This document shows, piece after piece, positions 32,901 to 40,554 of a DNA stretch of 64,000 nt (positions are counted from its first letter, which is position 1; the number at the start of each line of letters is the position of its first letter). The stretch is taken from the NCBI GenBank assembly GCA_010279815.1, contig QEOQ01000697.1:290192-354191 (forward strand). Direction: 5' to 3'. This stretch comes from Brachionus plicatilis (taxonomy: Eukaryota > Rotifera > Eurotatoria > Ploima > Brachionidae). Under the pieces are notes generated by a model that saw nothing but the letters and a program-made list of their open reading frames with translations, did no database searches and was not told the DNA's origin. The position numbers and the translations under genes were made by a program.

Positions 32901-34982
32901 ACTTTTTCTATACTTTTAGTGCTTATTTTTTTGGATAATACAAATTTTCATTAAATAAAATAATATTAAATAAATAAATAAAAATTTTCACATAGAAAGG
33001 ACTGCTTTCAGGTTAGAAAAACAATTAAATTTCCTAATTTTTTAGACCACGGTCTAGATAATAAAACAGTTTCTCAAAGTTTTTTTATTCATCCTACAAT
33101 AGTTTCTTCAAACAACAAAAAAATTTTTCATTTATAAGAAATTGTCTGGTATTAGAAATTTTTTCTTGTGCAAATTCGAATTTCTTATATCCGGTTTTCA
33201 CTGTAGTCTAAATGAACAATTGAAAACCAAATTTTCGATTTCATTACTTATGCAAAAATCATTGAAAAAAATAATATTTAGTTCATTTTAATCAGTATAA
33301 ATTATCACTGGGGATAAACTTCGATCAGGGTTTTGGTAATTTTTATTAAAAACAGATTATTATTTAAAAAAAAAAAGATAAAATTTTGTGCATTTTTTCT
33401 TTAAATGAGATAAAAAATTATATAATTAAAAGGCTAAAAAATTTATTAATTTTTTTAGCTGTGCAGTTTTGTCAATTTCAAATGAAGTTTCATTCGGAAA
33501 GAACTTTCAAAATGCTTCATATGGAACACAAAATTCATCATCGTTTAAAAATATCCCTAAATTTGTTGAGACAGTTGTTCAAAAATTAAATGATTGTATT
33601 CAATTGTACGATCAAATACATGACCAAACATTGTCAAATGATGCCCGCAAGGATATTCAACGCCTAAAAATAAATCAAATTATATCCAACACAAATTTCA
33701 TTCAAACACTTTTAAATTGGTATATTCTTTTAATAACCAAAGGCTTGGAGCCCTTGAATTTTGAAACATTGCGTATTTTATCAAAAGTAAACTCTAGCAA
33801 TTAAACCTTAATTTTTAGAAGAAAAAAATTTTTATTTTTATTATTTTTATTAAGCTGTCACATATTGACAATTTGATTTCCGGAGATTCAAATTCAAAAG
33901 AAAAGCTTTGTGCCTTAAGAATATATTTGCCTACATGGACACTAGACCAGGATTGCATCCAAACTCTGGTCGAAATTATAACACAAGTATTAGCTTAATA
34001 AAATTATTCTTGAATTTTAAGCTAAATTTTTTCAAGGAATCAAAATCTGTGAATTGGAAATCAAGACAAGCTTCTATTCAGATGGTTCGGAATTTTTCAA
34101 TTTTGAATAGCTTTATTTTATCTGAAGAGCAAAAATGTCAGATTAAACAAATATTGCTAAATTTGATAGTTGATGAAAATTTACAAGTTCGTCAAAGTAC
34201 TTGTCTTGTTTTAGGCAGTATGTTTCATGCTGACTTTATAAAAGTAGACTCCGAAATAATTGTAATATTTATGTTAAATAATCATTCAATATTTTTTCTT
34301 TTATTTTTTTTAGAACCATTTCATAAAGCTTACCAAAATAAACATTAAAAATAATGAATTTGGTCACAGTTCAAATCAGACAAAAGTTATTCAGTGTCAT
34401 GGAGGAATTCTGGGCCTATGTGCAATTGTCAACTCATCGCCAAATGAAATTCCAGATAATCTTCCAGATGTGATCACACATTTATGCCAATTATGTCATC
34501 ATATTGAACCCATCAAGGTAAGAAAGGGAGTATATCAAAATATAGACTACTTTTTTATATAGACATAGACTTAAAAAAATATAGACAAATTAATATCAAA
34601 ATTTTTATTTTTGTATTCATATTTTTATATTATTTTATTAATTAAAAACTTTTTTAAATCGATATAAAACTTTAAAAAATTTTACCATGTTTCTATGTAG
34701 AAAAGAAAGTCTTCATAATTAAAATTCGATATTATAGTCTACGTCTATATTTTATGTATCTATATAGACAGTCTATATTATGATTTTCTATATTATGATA
34801 TAGTGGCGTAAGTAAATTTAAAAAAAATTAATTAAAAATTACAAAAGGGATCAGTTAAAAAATGCCTAAGTGAATTCAAGAGAACTCATTTGGATAATTG
34901 GTCGGCTCACAAACTTAAATTCACCAGCGAACAATTAAGCATGCTAAACGATACAATGTTGTCTGGAAATTATTTTGCATGA
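8995..34982 (+). CDS. PSME4: Proteasome activator complex subunit 4 (PA200/Blm10), complete 18-exon gene
   Basis: ATP-independent HEAT-repeat activator that caps the 20S proteasome in the nucleus and cytosol. Exons: 8995-9014, 9089-9460, 9540-9629, 9684-9939, 11084-11428, 12529-12587, 14446-15332, 20117-20184, 20236-20466, 20519-20790, 23267-23495, 25142-25240, 28464-30190, 33459-33786, 33855-33986, 34037-34261, 34314-34517, 34848-34982. All phases agree, giving 5679 nt and 1892 aa (human 1843). Landmarks matching human PA200: EMLEEWRPLMCPFD (about 186), FYHPSN-like SYYYPSNEG end of exon 5, DWGK opening exon 10, WGYYSWP (about 1307), GLIRGSKYW (about 1420), and VKKCLSEFKRTHLDNW near the end. 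The C-terminus is YFA, not the usual YYA. Exon 1 is the weak point: 20 nt, and it needs acceptor CAGAG at 9084-9088, the second of two AGs. Exon 7's donor (GTTTGT) is set by phase. Confidence 0.94.
9940..11083. other. PSME4 intron 4, with a TTTGGGGT-type repeat
   Basis: 1.1-kb intron with canonical GTAAGT and TTTTTAG ends. 10030-10245 contains ACCCCAAAT, ACACCAA and TACCAAAA words on the plus strand, the complement of the TTTGGGGTATTTTATT repeats at 42800-43315. 10380-10860 has short open frames I do not recognise. Nothing else is visible. Confidence 0.6.
11429..12528. other. PSME4 intron 5, mostly unstructured
   Basis: 1.1 kb without a recognisable coding remnant. At 12205-12232 CACAGTGGTCAAAAAAATCC resembles a Tc1-type terminal repeat, but no partner end was found. 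12316-12356 is a strong hairpin (GATACTATAAACGCTA pairing with TAGCGTTTATGGTATC). Confidence 0.55.
13393..13640. repeat. Single arm of the ATATTGTG foldback family
   Basis: The order TGAAATTGAAATACAAATTG, then AATTAAAATTAAGTTTAATAA and AAAATACTGCAACA matches one arm of the complete element at 17614-17912. No inverted partner is present. The rest of intron 6 (12588-13392) shows no recognisable feature. Confidence 0.55.
13808..14341. mobile_element. AAGTC-family hAT-like element, degraded, in PSME4 intron 6
   Basis: Ends CAGAGTTGGTCAAAAGTC and GACAAACTCTG are inverted and flank AAGTC/GACTT-rich arms, as at 2219-2707. A target duplication is not convincing (CTTTAAAT against CTTGGTAC). The interior carries a CTGGAACGG/CCGTTCCAG hairpin (13992-14048) and, at 14150-14290, one arm of the palindrome family found at 7474-7841. 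Confidence 0.65.
15563..16631. mobile_element. hAT element remnant with BED-finger fragment
   Basis: 1069-bp element with ends TAGGGTTGTTAA and TTAACAACCCTA and a perfect 8-bp duplication ATCAAAAG (15555-15562, 16632-16639), all hAT hallmarks. Near 16010-16190 a plus frame reads SWVWLHYASKTDK, a stop, then AKCRICLKEI and NEVSKYLLKV, a degenerate BED zinc finger (S.VW..F, C..C, L..HL) of the kind found at the N-terminus of hAT transposases. The catalytic domain is gone. It is inserted in the AAGTC element. Confidence 0.85.
16803..17449. mobile_element. GGGTCT-ended foldback element with zinc-finger ORF
   Basis: 647-bp element with inverted ends GGGTCTTGCCTAAAATGTGA and the complement finishing GGGAAGACCC. 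The arms are rich in GTGAACA and TTCACC words, and blocks such as ATTTGGTGAACATAAAGTTC repeat inverted. The flanks AATTTTAA and GATTTTAG could be a worn 8-bp duplication. It encodes the small zinc-finger frame at 16979-17219. The same ends and a related protein are seen at 20959-23202. Confidence 0.75.
16979..17219 (+). pseudogene. Small C2H2 zinc-finger protein of the GGGTCT foldback family (frameshifted)
   Basis: From ATG at 16979 the frame reads MENLLTIDEKLSVLNLNAAE and on to LNVEKK. A one-base slip in an A run near 17107-17114 then moves it into ALSKHANPVPCEICGELMKN and VKLHLAKKH-KN-stop. Restored, it would be about 80 aa. The finger is a textbook C-x2-C-x12-H-x4-H. No transposase motif is present, so the protein may bind the element ends or be a captured or passenger gene. 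A homologue on the minus strand at 21182-21574 shares ALSxHxNPVxCExCGxLMKN, so the reading frame is real despite the slip. Confidence 0.6.
17614..17912. mobile_element. ATATTGTG foldback element
   Basis: Inverted ends GGATATTGTGAAATTC and the complement finishing ATATCACAATACC bound a 299-bp foldback. Inner blocks AAATACTGTAACA and TGTTGCAC/GTGCAAC pair. Flanking TACACAA and TAAACAA form a 7-bp duplication with one change. It sits in the last few bases of the AAGTC element. Confidence 0.75.
17933..18752. other. PSME4 intron 7, central stretch without a recognised feature
   Basis: About 800 bp of very AT-rich DNA between the nested elements and the large palindrome. I see no coding remnant, repeat end or structural RNA. 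Confidence 0.5.
18755..19861. mobile_element. 1.1-kb foldback element with TA target duplication
   Basis: The ends CCGTAATGCCTTGCCCCCTA and its exact complement lie between TA dinucleotides (18753-18754, 19862-19863), as for Tc1/mariner-class insertions. Almost the whole element is one inverted repeat: arms of over 400 bp share GCACTTTAAACCAGAATTCT, TACGCTGCGACTAAAAATGC, AATGCATGCATT and ATGTTCTTCGGACATAA blocks with few differences. Inner arms contain CTCTGCAAAATGCTAAATAA. Open frames on either strand are mirror images and are not taken as genes. Confidence 0.85.
21182..21574 (-). CDS. C2H2 zinc-finger protein of the GGGTCT foldback family
   Basis: Open on the minus strand for about 130 codons after a stop near 21575. 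The first ATG is at about 21436, giving roughly 85 aa. It starts MHLELNLTSNVNLPKLAYHK, carries a charged middle, and ends in NKALSQHINPVLCELCGKLM followed by KN and VRLHMSKKLNLLF-stop. The Cys pair and first His of the finger are present, but the last His position is leucine, so this copy probably cannot hold zinc properly. The homologue at 16979-17219 keeps the full C2H2 set. No catalytic transposase motif is visible. Function is unknown. Confidence 0.55.
   Translation of the reverse strand, partial: NKKSNESLKLVNSNPIDPNTKKSDDLISCEHESSFAENFENLEEALMHLELNLTSNVNLPKLAYHKTKQNQHHYHKVATSEIINSEETVNVVNKALSQHINPVLCELCGKLMKNSKDVRLHMSKKLNLLF
21777..22931. mobile_element. TTACGTAA-rich foldback element with TA duplication
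   Basis: The ends CAGTACTGCTACGAA and TTCGTAGCAGTACTG lie between TA dinucleotides, which fits the pogo/mariner class. The outer arms, about 290 bp, are built from TTACGTAA, ACGTGAAATTACG and CCGGTAATTTTACG words. Inner arms (22060-22140 with 22318-22402) share TCAAGAGCTTATATTAGTCT. A plus frame (21955-22233) lies in the arm and centre and is not convincing as a gene. Confidence 0.8.
23798..24413. mobile_element. TACCGTTAAC foldback element in PSME4 intron 11
   Basis: Inverted ends TACCGTTAACCTCATTAACT and the complement finishing GTGTTAATGGTA bound about 616 bp of A/T-only sequence. No coding frame and no clear target duplication. The remaining intron (24414-25141) shows no supported feature apart from a GC-richer patch near 24860-24960. 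Confidence 0.55.
25328..26114. repeat. Pair of about 170-bp direct repeats flanking a Mutator-like remnant
   Basis: 25328-25498 and 25948-26114 match closely: both run GCATCAAAAAAAAAGTATGT, ACACGAAAATTTA, GATTCGTCAAAAATTTTTTT, then AATATAAGATATAAATAAAA. They are in the same orientation and enclose a minus-strand AT-hook coding fragment (25690-25905). They might be LTR-like ends or a local duplication; they do not start TG or end CA. Confidence 0.6.
25690..25905 (-). pseudogene. Transposase C-terminus with AT-hook, probably Mutator-like
   Basis: The minus frame reads RQEIRSYEQTIEQLNIVHGV, an acidic stretch, then CPAKRPRGRPRKNPISDQSK and ends KRFKKN-stop. The RGRPRK core is an AT-hook. Basic GRP tails of this kind close many invertebrate Mutator-like transposases. 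An upstream stop and probable frameshift leave no more of the protein. Confidence 0.5.
26370..26500 (-). pseudogene. LINE C-terminal fragment (LGHxxRM type)
   Basis: The minus frame reads RLSWLGQVHRMKETRVPKGT, a stop, WTPQEERKVGQPEVTWR. This matches the C-terminal motif of many LINEs (R..WLGH..RM......PK......P.GKR..GRP..TWR). About 40 codons remain; 26115-26370 continues without a recognisable frame. Confidence 0.65.
26600..28320. repeat. Inverted repeat enclosing the Tc1-derived element
   Basis: TATTGACACAGGATGGGTCA, then CAATTTTATTGACACAATG (26607-26650) is mirrored by ATTGTGTCAATG and TTATTGACACATAATATG (28265-28320). The arms are weak and interrupted. The element at 27260-28222 sits inside, so this is a palindrome within a palindrome in PSME4 intron 12. 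Confidence 0.5.
27260..28222. mobile_element. Tc1/mariner-derived foldback element
   Basis: Ends CAGTGGTGATTTGATACCAG and the complement finishing CTAATCACTTG lie between TA dinucleotides. Arms of about 290 bp are rich in TTTACGTAA and share TTATCAGGATTTT and TTTTGGTAAAATTCAAA blocks. Between them (27560-27780) a plus frame reads SRDLNPIELLWNELKVYVRQ and later TPEKCKKYIDHLKKV, the C-terminal end of a Tc1-type DDE transposase with its catalytic Glu. This ties the TTTACGTAA repeat family to Tc1/mariner. Confidence 0.8.
30191..30740. other. PSME4 intron 13, first part
   Basis: Starts with GTAAGT. At 30448-30490 TAGTGATTTGACATTTGCG followed by TTTTTACGTAAATTTACG is one end of the TTTACGTAA/GTGATTT family seen complete at 27260. 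No other supported feature. Confidence 0.5.
30742..31458. mobile_element. Pogo/Tigger-type MITE
   Basis: Ends CAGTAAAGTACGGTTATAAC and GTTATAACCGTACTTTACTG are exact complements between TA dinucleotides (30740-30741, 31459-31460). Inside each end is a second TTCGTTATAACCG/CGGTTATAACGAA-type repeat. TTCGTTATAAC near the end is a hallmark of Tigger-like elements. The 717 bp have no transposase frame. Confidence 0.85.
31459..33458. other. PSME4 intron 13, remainder
   Basis: Contains a perfect hairpin at 32199-32231 (AAATCTTCGTAAAA with its complement) directly before the duplicated 215-bp block. Near 33170-33205 CTTATATCCGGTTTTCACTG followed by TA resembles the inner and outer repeat of a mariner-type MITE end. 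Its partner was not found. No coding remnant. Confidence 0.45.
32227..32756. repeat. Two identical 215-bp direct repeats
   Basis: 32227-32441 and 32542-32756 match without a visible difference, 315 bp apart. They begin TTTTTTCATAAATTTTAATA and end TTTTTGTATGTTTAATTT. The 100 bp between are unique. The identity in such AT-rich intronic DNA implies a recent duplication. Confidence 0.9.
34529..34805. repeat. TATAGAC foldback repeat in the last PSME4 intron
   Basis: Words ATATAGACTAC, TATAGACATAGAC at the left are mirrored by AGTCTACGTCTATA, ATATAGACAGTCTATATTAT at the right. This expands the final intron to 330 bp. No target duplication was identified. Confidence 0.6.
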
Positions 34983-35159
34983 AGACAAAATATTAATATT
35001 TTTATTTGTTTTTAAAAAAATAATAAAGTTTTGTGATACCTTAAATTTTTTAAAACACAAAGAAATTTAAAATAATGTTTGTTTATTAATAAAATGTATG
35101 TTTGTCGAGACAAAGCACATTCAAAAAAATCATTCTGTATTTGTTTATTTTGTAGACGA

Positions 35160-35895
35160 GTGACAAACTTTTTTATTTTTTTAAACTTAATTCTTGGACG
35201 TCCGTAAAATTCACCACAAATTTAGAAAAAAAAATCACAAAATCAATAAACAATTAACTAATTCAGTTTATAATATTTATTTCAGAAAAAGATAGCAGAA
35301 AATAAAAAAAGATAACAGAAAATAAAAAAATATAACAAAAAAAGATGAAAAAACACTAATTCAATTAAATCATAAATTAATTTTTATTTTATTCACTAAT
35401 TAGGTAAAAAAAATTACATAAAAAAAATAAAAAAATTACCTATTAATTTGTACAACCATTTGGACAAAAAAAAACTTTTTTTTTTTACATTTTTGCATTA
35501 CACTTCTCACAACTTATTTGAATGCTTGAGCTTTTTATTTCATTTGTTTTCTCCACAATTGCTCTCTTGCTTGTAGCTCCTCTTTTGCGCTTGTTGCTTA
35601 TAGGAATATCCAGACCTATTTTATCAAAATTCATTAATTTCAATATATTAGCGCAACCTATTATGTGGTTACAAAAATAATTTTTTAACGTAAAAATGTT
35701 AAAAAAAAGGTTTTTTTTGTCCAAATGGTTGAACAAAAAAAAATAGGTAATTTTTTTATTTTTTTTATGAAATTTTTTTAACATAATTAGTGAATAAAAT
35801 TAAAAAAAAGTTATGATTTAATTGAATTAGTGTTTTTTCATCTTTTTTTGTTATATTTTTTGTATTTTTTGTGTTCTTTTTCTGAAATAAATATG
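35160..35895. mobile_element. Mutator-like element remnant with long inverted repeats
   Basis: Arms at about 35270-35478 and 35712-35895 share ATTCAATTAAATCATAA, TTTTTTCATCTTTTTTTGTT-type and ACCATTTGGACAAAAAAA blocks in mirror order. Between them the minus strand encodes a SWIM-type transposase tail (35485-35660). Long terminal inverted repeats with a SWIM-domain protein fit Mutator-like elements. A second copy lies at 44871-45602. Confidence 0.7.
35485..35660 (-). pseudogene. Mutator-like transposase C-terminus (SWIM end)
   Basis: The minus frame reads KNYFCNHIIGCANILKLMNF, then DKIGLDIPISNKRKRGATSK and ends CEKCNAKM-stop. CxHIIGxAxxLKL followed by (V/I)P....KRKRG is the end of the SWIM zinc finger and the basic tail of Mutator-like transposases. 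The preceding CxC half of the finger is missing. In the copy at 45487-45602 the finger cysteine is tyrosine. Confidence 0.7.
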
Positions 35896-36000
35896 GCACT
35901 AAATTTCTACTTCACCAAATAATTATTAAATACTTCACTAAAATAAATCACCAAAAAAATAATAAAAATTGAACCAAATAAAAATATTTTTCAATAAAAT

Positions 36001-36960
36001 CGTTTATGCCGGATGATCCGAAATGCAAACAATTGTATACTTATTTCGAAGAACAATGGTTAAAAAGTAATTTGTTCAATTTTAAAAAAAAAAATTTGAA
36101 AATTTATTTAAAAAATTTATTTTTATTTAAAGATACAAAAATTGAAACTTGGAATCAATTTGAATCAAACGTACGTACAAACAATCGTATCGAAAGTTTT
36201 CATTCTCTTAAAAATTCAATATCGAGATTCCACTGACGTCAAAAACCACTTAATTGCCATATGTCAGTTTATTCAATTTCCATACGAATACTGGCATTGC
36301 GAATCCGAGGAAAAATTTAACATATACGGCAGCGAATCCGAGGAAAAATTTAACATATACGGCAGCGAACCTGAGGAAAGTGATACAGACGATGAAAACG
36401 AAGATGTTGTGAATCTTGAGTCCGAATCAATTAATTCAACTGAAAGTGTACTTCCGATGCAAATTCAACCGATTCTACAGTTCGAGCATGTAACTTATGC
36501 GAATTTAGAAACAGTTACTGATTTACCGGAATTGGACCTGATTACACAAAATCAAAGAATAGTGATGCCGACGACTTGAATTCGGAGTACGCCAAGTATA
36601 GCTTCAGTTATACACGAAATTAATCTTGATAATTTACAAGATGACAGTTTTAACTACGTCCGTACGTTAATAAATCAAGACGTGTTGAGTGAAATATCAA
36701 ATACGCGAAAGGCCGAAGAAGATCGAAAAAATCAACTGACCGAACAATACAATGCGACAATTACGGAAGAAGACATCGAAAGTGAGGTAAAGCGATTATG
36801 GGGAAATCGAAGGATAAAGAAAACCGAAAGAGAATTTCGAAAAAAGACCGAGAAGCTAGTGTTTTAAGTTTAAAGCGTCAAATAAAAGAAAAAGTTAAAA
36901 TTCAATTAGCATGCGAATTTTTGGAAAAACATGGCGATCAACAATTTAATTAATTAATTT
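36001..36960 (+). pseudogene. Mutator-like transposase C-terminal region, broken
   Basis: The frame at 36007 reads PDDPKCKQLYTYFEEQWLK, then after a probable small intron (about 36070-36131, ending ATTTAAAG) TKIETWNQFESNVRTNNRIE and SFHSLKN. RTNNxIExxH is the segment that follows the catalytic core in Mutator-like transposases. A slip near 36230 moves the frame to VKNHLIAICQFIQ and onward. From 36142 that frame is open to 36867 except for a single TGA at 36577-36579. It holds a perfect 33-bp tandem repeat (36300-36365, coding SEEKFNIYGSE twice), an acidic middle and a basic coiled-coil-like end. The first part of the transposase is not present. Confidence 0.65.
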
Positions 36961-37089
36961 TTGTTTTTTTTTATTTTTGTCCTTGCTTAATTAATTTTAT
37001 TAATAAAATCTACAAAAAATACAAATTTTTAATTATCTTTATTGACTATAGCTTTAAACATCAGAAAATTTTATTATATAAGATTAAAA

Positions 37090-39250
37090 GCAAAAAACAA
37101 ATGACCCAGATAGTTCAGATTTAGATGATGAATTGGATTCTGTGAATGATCCAAATATTGAGATGAGGTAGAAAAAAAAACATTAAGAGAAATTTGAAAA
37201 AATAATTTTTGAAAAAGACAATAAATATATAAAATTATTTGAAGTTAGGTTTTAGAGACAAAAAATTATAAAAGTACGAAAATATTTTTTTGAGAGAAAA
37301 AACATAAAAGCTAAGCCTGTAACATACATTAATAGTAAAAAATCCCCAAGTGTTGAGTGTGAGTGTGAGTGTTACACTTACACTCTACACTAGAGTCCAA
37401 TAGAGTTCAAAATTTTCGTAATACCCGGAGATCACCTTCCGTGTCTTGGATTGCTGAAACAATAGATACAAGTACTCAAACTTCTTTGCCTACAGTTCAA
37501 GACCCAGAATCATACCTAATGACCTTAAATGGTTAGTATGTTTTTTGTAAATAAGTTTTACAGATAGTTAAATAGCCCAACAGGATGTATAATTTATATA
37601 ATCGACTATTCAAAAAATCCTGATCTTGAGTTTTATATTCTAGTTTTAATCAATTTTTGACGTTTTATCTCTCATTCAAAAAATATTTTATGCAATTAAT
37701 TGTAATTTTTTACATGCGTTTTAAACAAAAATTAATTAACCAAGAAATGTTCGATTAAATAATTTAGGAATTAAATAAATCAATTTTAAAAACCTATGTT
37801 ACTAAGATCCAACATAATTTAATCACTTTTGAGAATTAATTATAAATTTTTTGGAAAGAATATAAATTATAAAAGTTATTTCTTTAATTTTAACACATGA
37901 ATTTTATTCACATTTTTTTAATAGCAATCAAAATTTAACCGTTTGGTACAACTGGACCTAGAAAATGTGTTTGAATTTAAAAAAATCAAAATTGGCGGTC
38001 AAATTAAGAAATATACACCTATATTGAAGTTTTTTTTAATTTAAAATGCAATATAGACGCAAACCAAAGGATTCGATACAATTTAAATGTATAAATGTGG
38101 CAAATTTTATGACGAAAAACTTGGCTCTTTATCTGATTTGATTCAACATTTAAAATTCCAACACCACGAATTAACAAATTGGTTCAATGCCTACAGAAAA
38201 TGGAATAATCGAGGAAAAAAAACTAAAGATTTGAATGAAAAAGATATTTTAATAAATATTTGTAGATAGGGAAATTGATCTATTGATCCCAGAAGCAAGA
38301 AGTGCTATGGATTTAGAAGTTGGAAATGATGATGAAGGTGATGTTGATTAAGATGTAGATGATCAAATTGAAGCAGTTAAATGTGAAGACGAATATTTAA
38401 ACGACGATGCACATTTTCTAAATAACAAATTAGGAACCAATAATGCACCAAGATACTCATGTGCTGCTCACATACTTAATTTTGCCGTTCGATCAGCAAT
38501 TAAATCAGTAAGAAATTTCGTAAACATTCATACAAGGCTATCAAATTTCGCAAGTAGAGTTAGACGATCCACAATTTTGTCTTTCAATTTTAGTGCCAAA
38601 AAAGCAAAATTGAGATGCGAAAATGGAACAAGGCGGTCCTCATCATACCTGATGCTAGCCTCATTTTTCAATGCTTTCGAAAAAAATGCCTTCAAACAGG
38701 ACAATCAAAGTCCCATTAATAAAAACAAAATTGTACGTTTTCCAAAAATATTACACCCTTCGTACATGTTTTCATTGCTATCACAAAAAACAGATTGGCA
38801 TATAGGGGATCTAGTCCCAACCATTATCGTGATTTTACTCGCAACCTATAATCCGTATCAAAAAATTGGAGATGGAAAGAAACTAATTGAAGAGATTCTT
38901 CAATCGATTAAAGATCGTTTCAATTTCGAATTGGAATCCAAAATTTATATCTTAGCAGATTTATTCAATACCTCAAAATTAAATTACGCTCGGTAATACA
39001 AAGAAAAAGCCTTAGACTCATTTACTGAAACAGTCCGTTTTTTTCTTGATGATGATCCGGATTTGAATTCTCAAACGCAAAATTCCGAAGCTGATCGTTC
39101 CTTTCAAGCAAGGGTTTACGAAAATAGAGAAAACCAGTTCTTAGAGCGTTTATTAATTCAAGGCCTGAAAATGAGTTCAGACACGGAAAAGAGAGATCAA
39201 TTATAGATACGATTAAAGATTTATATAGGTTTCCTAGTGTGTAATAATTA
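37090..39250 (+). pseudogene. hAT transposase gene remnant
   Basis: Pieces in order: an acidic segment DPDSSDLDDELDSV (near 37110); NTRRSPSVSWIAETIDTSTQ (near 37430) followed by a GTTAGT donor-like site; a BED-type finger at 38081-38200 (FKC, KFYDEKLGSLSDLIQHLKFQ, then HHE); then near 38450 APRYSCAAHILNFAVRSAIK, STILSFN, TRRSSSYLMLASFFNAFE and, near 38970, YILADLFNTSKLNYAR. CxAHxLN, TRWSSxYxML and the A..LD..YK region are hAT transposase landmarks. Stops and shifts (38350, 38270, 38996) show it is dead. A GTGAGTGTGAGTGT/ACACTTACACTC hairpin lies at 37351-37395. Confidence 0.75.
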
Positions 39251-39369
39251 AGACCCCATTTTTTGTTTGACAATTTTTTATTAAGAAGTTCAACCTCTGT
39301 TTTATTTCATCTTTTTGTTTTATTTAGTCAACCATTGGGGTAAAGGTTAATTTTGAATCAATTTTAATA

Positions 39370-40520
39370 CCTAAAAACTTGATTTCTTTTTGGCTCTCAA
39401 TTCTTTTTTCATATATTTTTTATTTTAAGTCAATATTTTCCTTATTACATTAAGTAAAAACAATAAAGCAAGACTTTTCAACAGATATTTTCATCTTCCA
39501 CTTGAAGAGCCATTTTTCTAGTTCGTCAAAGTATTTGATTATCTTAATTTCTAGATTTCCTTTTTTCGAAAAATATAAAATGTAACCAAGTCATCAGCAA
39601 AAAGAAGCGAGTATTCACTATTTGTTTTATTTCTTTAAGAATATCATTGATAAAAATACCAAAAATGAATGGACTAATTACCGAGCATTGAAGAACACCT
39701 GCAGTAATAGTAATTAGTATGGTATACATCACTTATGTGGCCATTTACATTGACTTTAAATGATCTTGAGTCTAAGAATGAATAAATCCAATGTATTAGG
39801 TAAGAGGGAAGGTTCATTTTTATTAGTTTATAAATAAGACTTTCATGCCAAACCATATCGAACGTTTTGGAGATATAAAAAAAAAGGGAAAAAACTTTCT
39901 TCTTTCTATTAAATGATTCTAAAATTTAATGAATTAGGAAAAAAAGATTATTAGCGGTTCGTCGATTTTTTCTAAAACCTGATTGCTCCTGAATTAGTTA
40001 TCAGTTTTGTTCTAAATAACTATATAATCTTGAGTAGACGAAACGTTCTAAAAGTCTTCCTAGACAGCTTGTCAAACTGATTGGTCGGTAGTTAGCTAGG
40101 TCCTGTGTTAAAATTGACTTTTTAGGTATCATAGTAATGTTAGCAAATTTCCATGCATTCGGTATTTTACTTTCTCTTAGACTTAAACTAAAAAGATACA
40201 TAATGTTTTTTCGAATATTTTGAGGTACAATTTTTAACATAAGGTTATGAATTTGGTCTAGTCCCGAAGCTGCTTCCACTTTAACCTGTTTATCGCTAAT
40301 GGAATCTCTTTAGTACTAACAGGCTCGTCAAATTTGAATTGATTTTCCTTATTAAAAATTTCATGATTATTATCAATTATTTCTCTATCTTTTTGGGGGT
40401 TTATTAGATCATTATTCGGAATAAAAGTTTTTGAAGAAATTCACCAAAAAAAGGTAGCCTTTTCTTCATCAGTTCTTAGATCATTAATATTAGAGATTAA
40501 AGGGTAAAATCAAAAATTTT
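39370..40520 (-). pseudogene. LINE reverse transcriptase remnant
   Basis: Reading down from 40300 on the minus strand: GLDQIHNLMLKIVPQNIRKN, IPNAWKFANITMIPKK, LANYRPISLTSCLGRLLERF, KVWHESLIYKLIKMNLPSYL, RSFKVNVNG, AGVLQCSVISPFIFGIFIND, a broken FADD region near 39590 and KYFDELEKWLFKWKMKISVE ending CFIVFT-stop. These are fingers, palm and thumb boxes 1-6 of a jockey-type LINE in correct order. Frameshifts separate the boxes. It lies opposite to the flanking hAT and Tc1 remnants. Confidence 0.85.
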
Positions 40521-40554
40521 CCTTTTGCAAAAAATTATGTATTCAAATAAAAAT

